Assembly (NCBI GenBank): GCA_946886065.1
Contig: CAMPHU010000227.1
Location: 1-7,302, forward strand
Direction: 5' to 3'
DNA length: 7,302 nucleotides
DNA from: an uncultured Massilia sp.
GTDB lineage: Bacteria; Pseudomonadota; Gammaproteobacteria; Burkholderiales; Burkholderiaceae
Numbering within the stretch: the stretch's first letter is position 1; each line of letters starts with the position of its first letter. Positions 1 to 7,143 of the stretch are shown here, in pieces. A program made the position numbers and the translations under genes. Below the pieces are notes generated by a model, which was not told the DNA's origin, ran no database searches, and saw only the letters and a list, made by a program, of their open reading frames with translations.

Positions 1-822
1 GCCACCGGCAAGCCCTATGGCGCCGCCTTCCCGGTGGTGACGGTGGAAGACTGGGTGGCGGCCCAGGCGCGCCTGGCGGACCGCCTCGGCATCGAGCAGT
101 TCGCCGCCGTCATGGGCGGCTCGCTGGGCGGCATGCAGGCCCTGTCCTGGAGCATCCTGTTCCCCGAGCGCCTGCGCCACTGCATCGTGATCGCCTCCAC
201 GCCCAAGCTCTCGGCCCAGAACATCGCCTTCAACGACGTGGCGCGCCAGGCCATCCTGAGCGACCCGGACTACCGCGGCGGCGACTTCTACGAGCACAAC
301 GTGGTGCCGAAGAACGGCCTCAAGGTGGCGCGCATGGTCGGCCACATCACCTACCTGTCGAACGACGACATGGCGGAGAAATTCGGCCGCAAGCTGCGCA
401 ACGCCGCCGAAACGGACGACTACAAGTTCGACTTCGGCATCGACTTCGAGATCGAATCCTACCTGCGCTACCAGGGCGACAAGTTCTCGGAATACTTCGA
501 CGCCAATACCTACCTGCTCATCACCAAGGCGCTCGACTACTTCGACCCCGCGCGCGAGCACGGCGGCGACCTGGCCAAGGCCCTGGCCGGCACGCGCGCC
601 CAGTTCCTGCTTGCTTCCTTCAGCACCGACTGGCGCTTCTCGCCCGAGCGCAGCCGCGAGATCGTCGAGGCGCTGGTGTCGAACCGGCGCAAGGTCACCT
701 ATGCCGAGATCGACGCGCCGCACGGCCACGACGCCTTCCTGCTGGAAGACCCGCGCTACATGAACGTGGTGCGCGCCTACTACGACCGCATCGCACAGGA
801 ATTCGCCGGGGAGGGCGCATGA
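1..822 (+). CDS. metX: Homoserine O-acyltransferase MetX (5' end outside window)
   Basis: Transfers an acyl group (acetyl or succinyl) from CoA to the hydroxyl of L-homoserine, the first committed step of methionine synthesis in the cytoplasm. The frame is open from base 1 and begins with GKPYG and [10 protein letters not shown], which are typical internal MetX sequence, so the real start is upstream and roughly the first 100 residues are missing. The alpha/beta-hydrolase triad is visible: nucleophile Ser in GGSLGGMQ (Ser codon 121-123), Asp in FSTDWRFSP (628-630) and His in GHDAFLLE (727-729). The C-terminus looks complete. The last four bases overlap the metW start (ATGA), indicating translational coupling. 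Many MetX-family proteins in proteobacteria use succinyl-CoA, and the acyl donor cannot be settled from this fragment. Family assignment is firm. Confidence 0.96.
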   Translation, partial: ATGKPYGAAFPVVTVEDWVAAQARLADRLGIEQFAAVMGGSLGGMQALSWSILFPERLRHCIVIASTPKLSAQNIAFNDVARQAILSDPDYRGGDFYEHNVVPKNGLKVARMVGHITYLSNDDMAEKFGRKLRNAAETDDYKFDFGIDFEIESYLRYQGDKFSEYFDANTYLLITKALDYFDPAREHGGDLAKALAGTRAQFLLASFSTDWRFSPERSREIVEALVSNRRKVTYAEIDAPHGHDAFLLEDPRYMNVVRAYYDRIAQEFAGEGA

Positions 823-1442
823 ACTTCAAGGAACTCAAGGCCCTGCGTCCCGACCTGGCCTTCATCGCCCACTGGGTGAAGGAAGGCGCCCACGTGCTTG
901 ACGTCGGCTGCGGCGACGGCGCCATGCTGCGCTACCTGGAGCTGGACAAGCGCTGCACCGGCTACGGCATCGAGATCGCCGACGACAAGGTCCTGGAAAG
1001 CACCAAACGCGGCATCAACGTGATCCAGCACGACATGGAGCAGGGCCTGGGCCTGTTCGGCGACAACGCCTTCGACACCGTGCTGTGCCTGTCCTCGCTG
1101 CAGATGATGCAGCACGTGGAAGCGCTGCTGCGCGACATCGTGCGCGTCGGTCATGAGGCCATCGTCTCGTTCCCGAACTTCGCCCACTGGCCGCACCGCC
1201 TGGCCCTGCTGAAGGGCCGCATGCCGGTCTCGCGCGCGCTGCCCTACCAGTGGTACGACACGCCCAACGTGCGCTGCGCCACCATCTACGACTTCCAGGA
1301 GCTGGCGGAAGAGTGCGGGCTGGAAGTGCTGGAATGCGTGGCGCTGGCCGAGGGCCAGCCGGTGACGGTGCTGCCCAACCTGCGCGGCAGCCTGGCGGTG
1401 TTTCGTTTGCGCAAGAAAACCAAGCCGGTTCCGGCCAGCTGA
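819..1442 (+). CDS. metW: Methionine biosynthesis protein MetW (SAM-methyltransferase fold)
   Basis: A 207-residue protein of the MetW family, which is found next to metX and genetically linked to homoserine acylation. It has a class I methyltransferase fold, but its exact biochemical role is not well defined. The nucleotide-binding glycine motif VLDVGCGDG lies at about residues 26-34, and the acidic end of beta-2 ([10 protein letters not shown]) and the [15 protein letters not shown] segment follow in the expected order. [20 protein letters not shown] and [12 protein letters not shown] are conserved MetW-type blocks. The ATG at 819 overlaps the metX stop and is preceded by GGAGG at 810-814, with a short 4-base spacing. 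Length is normal for the family. It is the distal gene of a metXW operon, and a 136-bp gap separates it from the next gene. I see no convincing hairpin plus T-run terminator there. Confidence 0.95.
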   Translation: MNFKELKALRPDLAFIAHWVKEGAHVLDVGCGDGAMLRYLELDKRCTGYGIEIADDKVLESTKRGINVIQHDMEQGLGLFGDNAFDTVLCLSSLQMMQHVEALLRDIVRVGHEAIVSFPNFAHWPHRLALLKGRMPVSRALPYQWYDTPNVRCATIYDFQELAEECGLEVLECVALAEGQPVTVLPNLRGSLAVFRLRKKTKPVPAS

Positions 1443-1578
1443 CACAGCTCCTTACACTTTATGTGCGGTGGCGGCTTGTTCGTGCTCAGGCCGTGCGCGA
1501 TGATGGGCACCGTTGAGCGTGTTGCTCGTCCCGTTTACTTTCTGAGAGGATAGAGCTGCCAAAAACAGCCTATCGAAG

Positions 1579-2484
1579 ATGAACATGAAGAAACTCAAAC
1601 AACTCGTCGTCTGCCTGTCCCTGGCGGGTGTCGTCGGCGCCGTGCCAGCTTCGGCGCAGGACGCGCGTCAGCAGACCGAAGTCCAGGACGGCATCCGCGT
1701 CAAGCCCTTGTCGCGTACCCGCGTGCTGATCCCGGAAGAGCAGCTGAACGAAGCCGCGGCCCAGCAGTACACCGCCATGATGGGCGAGGCCCAGCAGAAG
1801 GGCGTGCTGGTGCCGGACTCCCACCCCGAGGTCAAGCGCCTGCGCGCCATCGCCCAGCGCATCATCCCGCACGCGCCGCGCTGGAACCAGAGCGCCGCCC
1901 AGTGGCAGTGGCAGGTCAACCTGATCGACGCCAACCAGGTAAATGCCTTCTGCATGCCGGGCGGGCGCATCGGCTTCTACACCGGAATCCTGACTTCGCT
2001 CAAGCTGACCGACGACGAAGTGGCGGCAGTCATGGGCCACGAGATCGCGCACGCGCTGCGCGAACACGGCCGCGAGCGCATGGCCAAGTCGAGCCTGACC
2101 GGCATCGGCGCACGCGTCGGCGGCGCGCTGATCTCGGGCATCTTCGGGATCGACCCCAACATCACCGGCACGGTCGCCAACTACGCCGGCCAGATGCTGG
2201 TGCTGAAGTTCTCGCGCGACGAGGAGCGCGAAGCCGACCTGGTGGGCCTGGACATCTCGGCGCGCGCCGGCTACGACCCGCGCGCCGGCATCGCCCTGTG
2301 GCGCAAGATGGCCGCGCTGGGCAAGCGCACCCCGCTCGAGATCCTGTCGACCCACCCGGGCGGCGAGACCCGCATCGCCGACATCGAGTCGCACATGAAC
2401 GTGCTGCTGCCGCTGTACGCGCGCACCAAGGGCACCAGTGCCGCCAAGCTGCCGCCTTACCGCACCAACGTGGCGCTGCGCTGA
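1579..2484 (+). CDS. M48 family zinc metalloprotease, exported
   Basis: A 301-residue zinc-dependent endopeptidase of family M48 (the group including LoiP/YcaL and BepA-like periplasmic proteases), probably acting on envelope proteins in the periplasm. The N-terminus is a classical Sec signal peptide: basic MNMKKLK, a hydrophobic stretch, and an ASA-Q cleavage site after about residue 26. Cys12 is too early and in the wrong context for a lipobox. The zinc motif HEIAH is at residues 154-158, and the third ligand Glu is in EREADLVGLD (Glu218). A typical STHPGGETRIADIE block follows near the C-terminus. There is no TPR extension, so it is shorter than BepA. The ribosome binding site is weak, with only GAAG directly before the ATG, and an in-frame ATG two codons later (1585) is a possible alternative. 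Substrate is unknown. It probably shares a transcript with the next gene. Confidence 0.9.
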   Translation: MNMKKLKQLVVCLSLAGVVGAVPASAQDARQQTEVQDGIRVKPLSRTRVLIPEEQLNEAAAQQYTAMMGEAQQKGVLVPDSHPEVKRLRAIAQRIIPHAPRWNQSAAQWQWQVNLIDANQVNAFCMPGGRIGFYTGILTSLKLTDDEVAAVMGHEIAHALREHGRERMAKSSLTGIGARVGGALISGIFGIDPNITGTVANYAGQMLVLKFSRDEEREADLVGLDISARAGYDPRAGIALWRKMAALGKRTPLEILSTHPGGETRIADIESHMNVLLPLYARTKGTSAAKLPPYRTNVALR

Positions 2485-2490
2485 AGGAAG
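2483..2490 (+). promoter_or_regulatory. Ribosome binding site fixing the pseudouridine synthase start
   Basis: GAAGGAAG begins within the protease stop codon. Its AAGGA core (2484-2488) is 9 bases before the ATG at 2498. The frame is open further upstream to an ATG at 2438, but that start would lie inside the protease gene and would add residues that do not look like this family. The 2498 ATG is therefore preferred. A GTG at 2495 is also in frame but badly spaced. Confidence 0.7.
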
Positions 2491-2497
2491 CCGTGTG

Positions 2498-3448
2498 ATG
2501 GGTAGTGGAAGGAAGGGGCGCCAGGCCGAAGCCAATGCCTACGTGCCCCTGCCGGTGCGCGACGGGGTATCGCCCAGCTATCTGTGGCTGACCGAGACGC
2601 GCGCCGGCGGCATGCTGCGCTTCCTGGCCGAGCGCTATCCCGATGTGACGCCCGAATCCTGGGCGGCGCGCCTGGCCCGCGGCGAGATCGTCGACGCCAA
2701 GGGGGAGCCGCTGCGCGCCGACAGCCCGGTGCGCCAGGGCATGCGCATCTGGTATTACCGCGAGCTGGAGCATCCGGAGACCCCGGTTCCTTTCGAGGAG
2801 CAGGTGATCCACCTGGACGAGCACCTGCTGGTGGCCGACAAGCCGCACTTCCTGCCGACCATCCCGACCGGGCGCTTCCTCAAGGAGACCCTGCTGGTGC
2901 GCCTCAAGCGCCGCTACGGCCTGCCGCACCTGGTGCCGATCCACCGGCTGGACCGCGAGACGGCGGGCGTGGTGATCTTCTCGCACAACCCGGCCACGCG
3001 CGGCGCCTACCAGTCGATGTTCCAGAAGCGCGTGGTGACCAAGACCTATGAGGCGCTGGCCGGCGTGATCGAGGGCAGGGACTTCCCGATCACCTACCGC
3101 AGCCGCATGCTGGACGGCGCCGAGCAGTTCTTCGTCAGCGAGGAAGTGGAAGGCGAGCCGAATTCCGAGACCTTGATCGAACTGATCGAGCGGCGCGGCG
3201 ACGTCGCTCGCTACCGCCTGCATCCGCATACGGGGCGCAAGCACCAGCTGCGCCTGCACCTGGCCGCGCTCGGCGCGCCCATTCTCAACGACGCTTTCTA
3301 TCCGGTGGCGCTGCCCTGCAAGGGCGACGACTTCAGCGCGCCGCTGCAGCTGCTGGCGCGCACGATCGGCTTCCCCGACCCGCTGAGCGGGGAGGAGCGC
3401 AGCTTCGCCAGCGCGCGCACGCTCGACTGGCCGTTCCTCCAGACTTAA
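2498..3448 (+). CDS. RluA-family RNA pseudouridine synthase
   Basis: A 316-residue enzyme that isomerises specific uridines in rRNA or tRNA to pseudouridine. The N-terminal 100 residues include an S4-like stretch (RLARGEIVDAKGEPLRADSP to MRIWYYRE). The catalytic domain then starts at LDEHLLVADKPHFLPTIPTG. The signature HRLDRETAGVVIFS places the catalytic Asp at about residue 152 (codon 2951-2953), and HTGRKHQLRLHLAALGAPILND is the conserved uracil-contacting block. GRKHQLR rather than GRTHQIR occurs in some subgroups, so the particular RluA/C/D/TruC role and target base cannot be named. It follows the protease by 13 bp and probably shares its transcript. The stop TAA (3446-3448) lies inside the TTAAGCAA repeat at the insertion-element border and overlaps the tnpB stop, so the last few residues may have been altered by the insertion. 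Confidence 0.93.
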   Translation: MGSGRKGRQAEANAYVPLPVRDGVSPSYLWLTETRAGGMLRFLAERYPDVTPESWAARLARGEIVDAKGEPLRADSPVRQGMRIWYYRELEHPETPVPFEEQVIHLDEHLLVADKPHFLPTIPTGRFLKETLLVRLKRRYGLPHLVPIHRLDRETAGVVIFSHNPATRGAYQSMFQKRVVTKTYEALAGVIEGRDFPITYRSRMLDGAEQFFVSEEVEGEPNSETLIELIERRGDVARYRLHPHTGRKHQLRLHLAALGAPILNDAFYPVALPCKGDDFSAPLQLLARTIGFPDPLSGEERSFASARTLDWPFLQT

Positions 3449-3452
3449 GCAA
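3445..3452. repeat. TTAAGCAA border repeat, right-end copy
   Basis: One copy of an octamer that recurs in the same orientation at 4734-4741, about 1.29 kb away. This copy contains the tnpB stop (minus strand, 3447-3445) and the pseudouridine synthase stop (plus strand, 3446-3448), which share the palindrome TTAA. It probably marks the right end of the element or a subterminal recognition sequence. Confidence 0.5.
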
Positions 3453-3505
3453 AGCTATCCATCGTTACTTCGCCGCTGGATTCCTGCTTCACCGGGGCCG
3501 GTTTC

Positions 3506-3527
3506 GCCCCGCGCTTACGCGCGGGGC
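3506..3527 (-). repeat. Perfect 9-bp hairpin with GNRA loop
   Basis: GCCCCGCGC and GCGCGGGGC are separated by four bases, which read GTAA on the minus strand. This is the strongest short hairpin I found in the window. It lies within the last 30 codons of tnpB, after the zinc ribbon, where protein sequence is poorly conserved and RNA structure could dominate selection. There is no T-run after it on either strand, so it is not a standard intrinsic terminator. Confidence 0.8.
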
Positions 3528-4664
3528 CAGCGCCTTCCCCTCCACAGGCAGTCACGGTGGAACTCACCGCGATATTTCTCAGGTTGACTGCCGCATTGAC
3601 ATCGCGCTCGTGCGCAGTCCCGCAGCCGGGGCAAATCCAATGGCGGATGGCCAGGCCGAGCGCTTCGAGCCGGTAGCCACAGCTGGAGCACAGCTTGCTG
3701 CTCGGGTACCAGCGATCCGCCAGCACGACCTGGCCGCCGCGCCAGTCAGCCTTGTATTCCAGCTGGCGGCGCAGCTCATACCATCCCATGTCTGCAATCG
3801 CCCGCGCCAGGCGCCCGTTGGCCTGCATGCCTCTCACGTTCAAGTCCTCGATGCCGATCGTGTGGAAGCGCCGCGTAATGCTCGTGCTCAGCTGGTGCAG
3901 GCTGTCGCGGCGGATGTTGCCGATGCGGGCATGCAGGCGCGCCAGCTTCAGCTTCGCCTTGACCCTGTTGCGCGACCCTTTGACCTTGCGCGACAGGCTG
4001 CGCGAAAGACGACGCAGGCGCGGCCACAGGGTGCGCAGTGCCTTGGGGCCTGCGAACCTCTCGCCGGTCGACAGGGTCGCCAGCGCCGACACCCCGAGAT
4101 CGACCCCGACCGCGTCTTGGTTTTCGGCTGACGGCAGGGACAGTTCAAGGATGTCGACGGTGACGCTGGCGTACCAGGCATCAGCTACGCGGGAAATCGA
4201 GGCCGACATGATCCGGCCGGTAAAACGCGGAGCTTCGCACATGCGGACCCAGCCCAGCTTCGGGATGCGGATCCGCTCGTCCTCGACCCGGAACTGTCGT
4301 TGCTCAAACTAAAACGGTCGTCGCGGCCCTTGCGGCGGAAGGTGGGGTAGCGGGCACGCTTGTTGAAGAAATTGTCGAAGGCGCGGCCCAGCTACATGAT
4401 CGCCATCTGGGGCGCGTTCTTGGTCACTTCCTGCATCCAGGGGAACTGCTCGCCTTTGACGGCATTGAGCTGGCGCCGCAGCGCCGCCTCGGACGGTTTG
4501 GGCAGCGACGGATCGGCCTTGCAGGCTGCGTACTGTTTGCCCCACTCGGCCAGGGCCCAGTTATAGGCAAAGCGCGCTACCCCAGCCGCCCGGGCTAGGT
4601 AGCTTGCCTGGACATTGTTAGGGTCGAGCCGGATACGGTGTGCTACGAGCATGGCGCCTTACCG

Positions 4665-4676
4665 CCCGCCGGCGGG
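4665..4676. repeat. 12-bp GC palindrome upstream of tnpB
   Basis: CCCGCCGGCGGG is a perfect palindrome 13 bp before the tnpB start codon, in the element's left untranslated region. It could form a short hairpin in single-stranded transposition intermediates or in the tnpB leader, but such palindromes are not rare in GC-rich DNA. Function is unassigned. Confidence 0.4.
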
Positions 4677-4732
4677 ACTTGAAACGGTGCCCATCGAAAC
4701 GTAGGTCGTCATATTCCATGAGACCGTGCAGC

Positions 4733-4762
4733 TTTAAGCAAGTTCCTGACAAACTGCTTAAA
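4733..4762. repeat. 8-bp inverted repeat, probable left-end hairpin of the element
   Basis: TTTAAGCA (4733-4740) and TGCTTAAA (4755-4762) are perfect inverted repeats. With one bulged A, three more pairs (GTT with AAC) extend the stem towards a 7-base loop. IS200/IS605 ends carry imperfect subterminal hairpins that TnpA binds, and this one sits at the expected place upstream of tnpB. It contains the second TTAAGCAA copy. It begins 2 bp past the stop of the Ig-like gene, so a terminator of that gene is the alternative. The AT-rich stem and absent T-run make that less likely. Confidence 0.55.
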
Positions 4763-4764
4763 CC

Positions 4765-7143
4765 CTAGGCGCCGAAGTCCAGGTAAGGCGCGCCGACGAT
4801 GGTCACGCCGCCCGGCAGGTCGTGGATCGATCCCGGCAGCGGGCCGATCATGGCCGGGCCAGTGTGGCCCGCGGGCAGGGACAGCGTGTCCCCGGAGCCG
4901 CCGGCGCCGATCACCGAGCCGACGACGGCGTCGTCCGCAGACGCGCCGCCGCCCACATGGCCGGAGAAACCGGCATCGGGCGCCGCGGCCACCGTGGTGA
5001 CGCTGGCCAGGCTGCTGACGCCAAGGCCGTTCCCCGCCACCACCAGCAGCGGAGCGAGGATGCCTTCGATGCTCAGGCCCAGCGCCGTCTTGGCGCCCAC
5101 CAGTCCGGCCCGGTCTTCCTGCCAGAACTTCAGCGCGTGCAGGCCGATGCCCAGGTCGGACGAGGATGTCCAGGTCCACTTGCCGTCGAAGCCGGCCCGG
5201 ACGACGTCCCCGAGCTGGCGGCCGTCTAGTTCGATATAGATGCGGGCGCCGGGTTCCGCTCCCGCGCCCTGGATGGCCGGTCGGCTGATGCGCGTAATGG
5301 CGTCGCCGATGATGCCGGTGTCGCTGCCCGCCGCGATGACGGGCAAGGGCAGGGCGGCCGGCGCGGTCTGGTCGACGTGGAAGCTGCCGTAGCCGGACAG
5401 GTAGAGTGCGCCGAAATCGATCCAGGCATCGCTCAGGACGTTGCCGTGCGCGTCCTTCAATCCGCCGACCAGTCCGCCGAGGTCGGCCACGCCGAGGTAG
5501 TCCTGGTCCGCATCGCCCGCCTGGACGGTATAGCGGAAGCTCAGCGCCTTCGACGCCAGGTCGGCGCCTTCCAGGACGGCGCGGCCGCCGTTGCTCATGG
5601 TGACATAGCGTTCCTGGTCGCCGACCAGGGTGACGGGCTCGTTGAAATCGATGGTGAAGCGGACCGACTCGCCCGTGCCCAGCACGCCGGCGCTGTAGCC
5701 CTGGGCGTAGATGTCCACGGCCACCGGCGCGACCTTGTCCAGGCCGACCGTGTCGAACGACAGTCCTTCGGACCTGAGGGCGTTGCCGGCCATGTCGGCG
5801 ACGTCGACCAGGAACAGCGTCACGTTCGCGCCGGTCATCAGGCGATGCTGGTCGGCGGGGATCGTCAGGGTCTTGCGGTCGGGCGACAGGTTCAGCTCGC
5901 TGACCGGGATAGTGGTGGTGACCGGCCAGGCGTCGCCGATGCGGGTGTTGACCGTGATGCGCGGCGCCTCGTCGTCGAAGTACACGGCTTCGTCGAACTC
6001 GATCACCAGCGCGCCGGTGACATCGAAGGGCGGGGGCGCGTCGCCGGAGGCGGGCGACACGGTCACGGCCGGGCCGGTGCCGTCGACGGTGACCTGTTTT
6101 TGCATGACCAGCACCTCGCCGCCGGCGCGGACGGCCTTGGCGACGATCTGGTGGCTGCCCGGGCTCCAGTATTCCTCGCCGTCGTAATACCAGTACAGGA
6201 CGCCGGCCATGCTGTGGAAGTGGATCTCGACCTTATCGATCTGCACGCCGCCGACGCTCAGTTCGAAGCCCTGTTCCGGATTCGGGAAGTCGCCGAAGAA
6301 CACGCCGCCGAGGGAACGCGGGTTATCGTCGCTGATCAGGCCATCTTCGGCACTCTGGCCGTCGTCGTAGACGTACAGGAAAGAGTTGACCATGTTGACC
6401 GCATAGGCCGGCTGCAGGTCGAACCCGAGGCCGGCATTGCCGGCCAGGTCGCGCACGCCGGCCATGTTGACGCCGAACATGCCCATGCCCGGCTCGTCGA
6501 CGCCGTCGGGCAGGCTCAGGGTGACGGTCCAGGTCTTGCCGCCGTCGCTGCTCGCCAGTCCGGACAGGTCGGCTTCGCCGGCATACAGGGCGTCCAGCAG
6601 GCCCGTGTCGCGGACGGCTTCGGAAAAGCTGATCGTTGCCACCAGGTCGTGGGTGGCGTCGAGGGTTGTGCCGCTGAAGCTGATCGCCTCGATCGCCGGA
6701 CCGGTCTTGTCCGCGCTGCGGTCGGGCACCAGGAAGCTGACCGTGCCCGGCACGGTGATGCCGCCGTAGCTGTACTGAGAGGCTTCGCGCAGGACGCCGT
6801 CGGCCATGAACACGTTGTAGGTGCGGCCCGGGCCCAGGCCGGCGGCTTCCAGGATGACGTGGGTGCCGGACAGCTGCAGATCGCTCACCGGGATCGCGTG
6901 CGTTTCGCTGGCGCCGACGATGCGGATGGCCGGCAGGCCGGTCATGCGGTCGATCACGGTCTGGACCGCGCCGTCCGTGATGTAGACCACGCCCTGGCCC
7001 CTGGCCATCTCGGTCGAGAACTCCATGTCGATCCGGAAGCCGGACTCGGACTCGGTGGTGCGGGAACCCAGCAGCCTGGCGGCTTGTGCGGTGCTGGAAG
7101 AGGCGGGGCCGGTGCTGGCGGCCGTGGTGGCGGTGGTGTTCAT
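4765..7143 (-). CDS. Large multidomain Ig-like protein, probable exported or surface protein
   Basis: From the ATG at 7143 this is 792 residues with about six Ig-like modules. Module 1 (about 30-145) has the SwmB/Big-like FSTEMARGQGVVYITDGAVQTVIDR. Modules at about 147-250, 358-468 and 470-590 carry FSEAV, FDEAV or FNEPV and end in DLAGN, DMAGN or DAHGN. Modules at about 253-356 and 595-695 resemble bacterial Ig repeats (YDG..SPGSHQIVAKA; GAGAEPGARIYIELDG..GKWTWTSSSDLGIGLHALKF). Linkers read DKTGP, VDGTGP, DKVAP, VDQTAP. A Gly/Ala/Val-rich 95-residue tail ends in PYLDFGA. I see no signal peptide, transmembrane helix, LPXTG, PEP-CTERM or RTX nonapeptides. Third-position GC rises sharply at 7143, favouring that start, though no ribosome binding site is visible. 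A TTG at 7179 is also in frame, and the frame is open to the window edge. Adhesin-like or matrix function is a guess. Confidence 0.82.
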   Translation of the reverse strand: MNTTATTAASTGPASSSTAQAARLLGSRTTESESGFRIDMEFSTEMARGQGVVYITDGAVQTVIDRMTGLPAIRIVGASETHAIPVSDLQLSGTHVILEAAGLGPGRTYNVFMADGVLREASQYSYGGITVPGTVSFLVPDRSADKTGPAIEAISFSGTTLDATHDLVATISFSEAVRDTGLLDALYAGEADLSGLASSDGGKTWTVTLSLPDGVDEPGMGMFGVNMAGVRDLAGNAGLGFDLQPAYAVNMVNSFLYVYDDGQSAEDGLISDDNPRSLGGVFFGDFPNPEQGFELSVGGVQIDKVEIHFHSMAGVLYWYYDGEEYWSPGSHQIVAKAVRAGGEVLVMQKQVTVDGTGPAVTVSPASGDAPPPFDVTGALVIEFDEAVYFDDEAPRITVNTRIGDAWPVTTTIPVSELNLSPDRKTLTIPADQHRLMTGANVTLFLVDVADMAGNALRSEGLSFDTVGLDKVAPVAVDIYAQGYSAGVLGTGESVRFTIDFNEPVTLVGDQERYVTMSNGGRAVLEGADLASKALSFRYTVQAGDADQDYLGVADLGGLVGGLKDAHGNVLSDAWIDFGALYLSGYGSFHVDQTAPAALPLPVIAAGSDTGIIGDAITRISRPAIQGAGAEPGARIYIELDGRQLGDVVRAGFDGKWTWTSSSDLGIGLHALKFWQEDRAGLVGAKTALGLSIEGILAPLLVVAGNGLGVSSLASVTTVAAAPDAGFSGHVGGGASADDAVVGSVIGAGGSGDTLSLPAGHTGPAMIGPLPGSIHDLPGGVTIVGAPYLDFGA

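Larger units (their letters stand above)
3445..3571 (-). ncRNA. Probable TnpB guide-RNA (omega RNA) scaffold at the tnpB 3' end
   Basis: In IS200/IS605 elements the RNA that guides TnpB is made from the right end, overlapping the tnpB 3' coding region, and the element's flank serves as guide. Here the minus-strand transcript can form a 7-bp stem with one G-U pair and a 5-base loop (3571-3565 with 3559-3553). It can then form a perfect 9-bp GC stem (3527-3519 with 3514-3506) closed by GTAA, a GNRA tetraloop. A competing 6-bp stem (3511-3506 with 3498-3493) overlaps the second one. If the element ends at 3445, the guide would be the complement of 3444 to about 3425, inside the end of the pseudouridine synthase gene. 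Structure is seen in the sequence. Identity as a guide RNA is inferred from position and family knowledge, and its 5' end is unknown. Confidence 0.45.
3445..4652 (-). pseudogene. tnpB: tnpB (RNA-guided nuclease, IS605 OrfB) broken by an amber codon and a 1-base deletion
   Basis: TnpB is the RNA-guided DNA endonuclease of IS200/IS605 elements, related to the ancestor of Cas12. Read with the lesions repaired it is 402 residues, a normal length. The start is ATG at 4652, with AAGG four bases before it. The N-terminal part (VAHRIRLDPNNVQ, ARFAYNWALAEW) is typical, then TAG at 4394-4392 replaces a codon in MAIM-stop-LGRAF. The frame continues through FDNFFNKRARYPTFRRKGRDDRFSLSND until one base is lost between 4297 and 4296. 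After that, FRVEDERIRIPKLGWVRM resumes in the other frame. The 3' part keeps RuvC Asp in GVDLGV (4101-4099), Glu in GIEDLN (3849-3847), Asp in HERDVNAA (3603-3601) and four zinc-ribbon Cys (CSSC, CPGC). The 3' fragment has an ATG at 4242 but no clear ribosome binding site. Confidence 0.92.
3445..4762 (-). mobile_element. Degraded IS200/IS605-superfamily element, tnpB-only (IS1341-like)
   Basis: A remnant that fills the gap between two convergent host genes. Read on the minus strand it contains an inverted-repeat left end (4762-4733), an upstream region with a GC palindrome, a broken tnpB, and a structured 3' end over the tnpB terminus. No tnpA (the small Y1 HUH transposase) is present, so movement would have needed TnpA in trans. 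The octamer TTAAGCAA occurs at both proposed borders (3445-3452 and 4734-4741). Borders are inferred from these repeats and from the abutting host stop codons, because this family makes no target duplication. An uninterrupted relative would be needed to fix them to the base. Confidence 0.7.

Noticed and set aside
1437..1449. AGCTG-ACA-CAGCT inverted repeat at the metW stop, as a terminator
   Set aside because: The stem is only 5 bp with a 3-base loop and no T-run follows, so there is no good case for an intrinsic terminator.
1513..1541. A possible promoter (TTGAGC, 17-base spacer, TACTTT) before the M48 protease
   Set aside because: It matches the consensus boxes at only about 4 of 6 and 3 of 6 positions, which is too weak to list as a feature. 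A promoter in the 136-bp gap remains plausible.
2162..3259. A 365-codon minus-strand frame opposite the protease and pseudouridine synthase genes
   Set aside because: It runs antisense across the junction of two well-supported genes and has the low-information composition of a GC-rich shadow frame.
3445..4242. The 3' tnpB fragment as a domesticated TnpB-derived regulator
   Set aside because: Known TnpB-derived repressors have lost catalytic residues but kept the N-terminal part. Here the catalytic residues are intact and the N-terminal part is cut off, with no clear ribosome binding site at the internal ATG. Simple decay fits better.
3445..4762. A CRISPR-Cas12-like locus
   Set aside because: The RuvC and zinc-ribbon motifs are shared with Cas12, but there is no repeat-spacer array and no other cas gene, and the protein length is that of TnpB.
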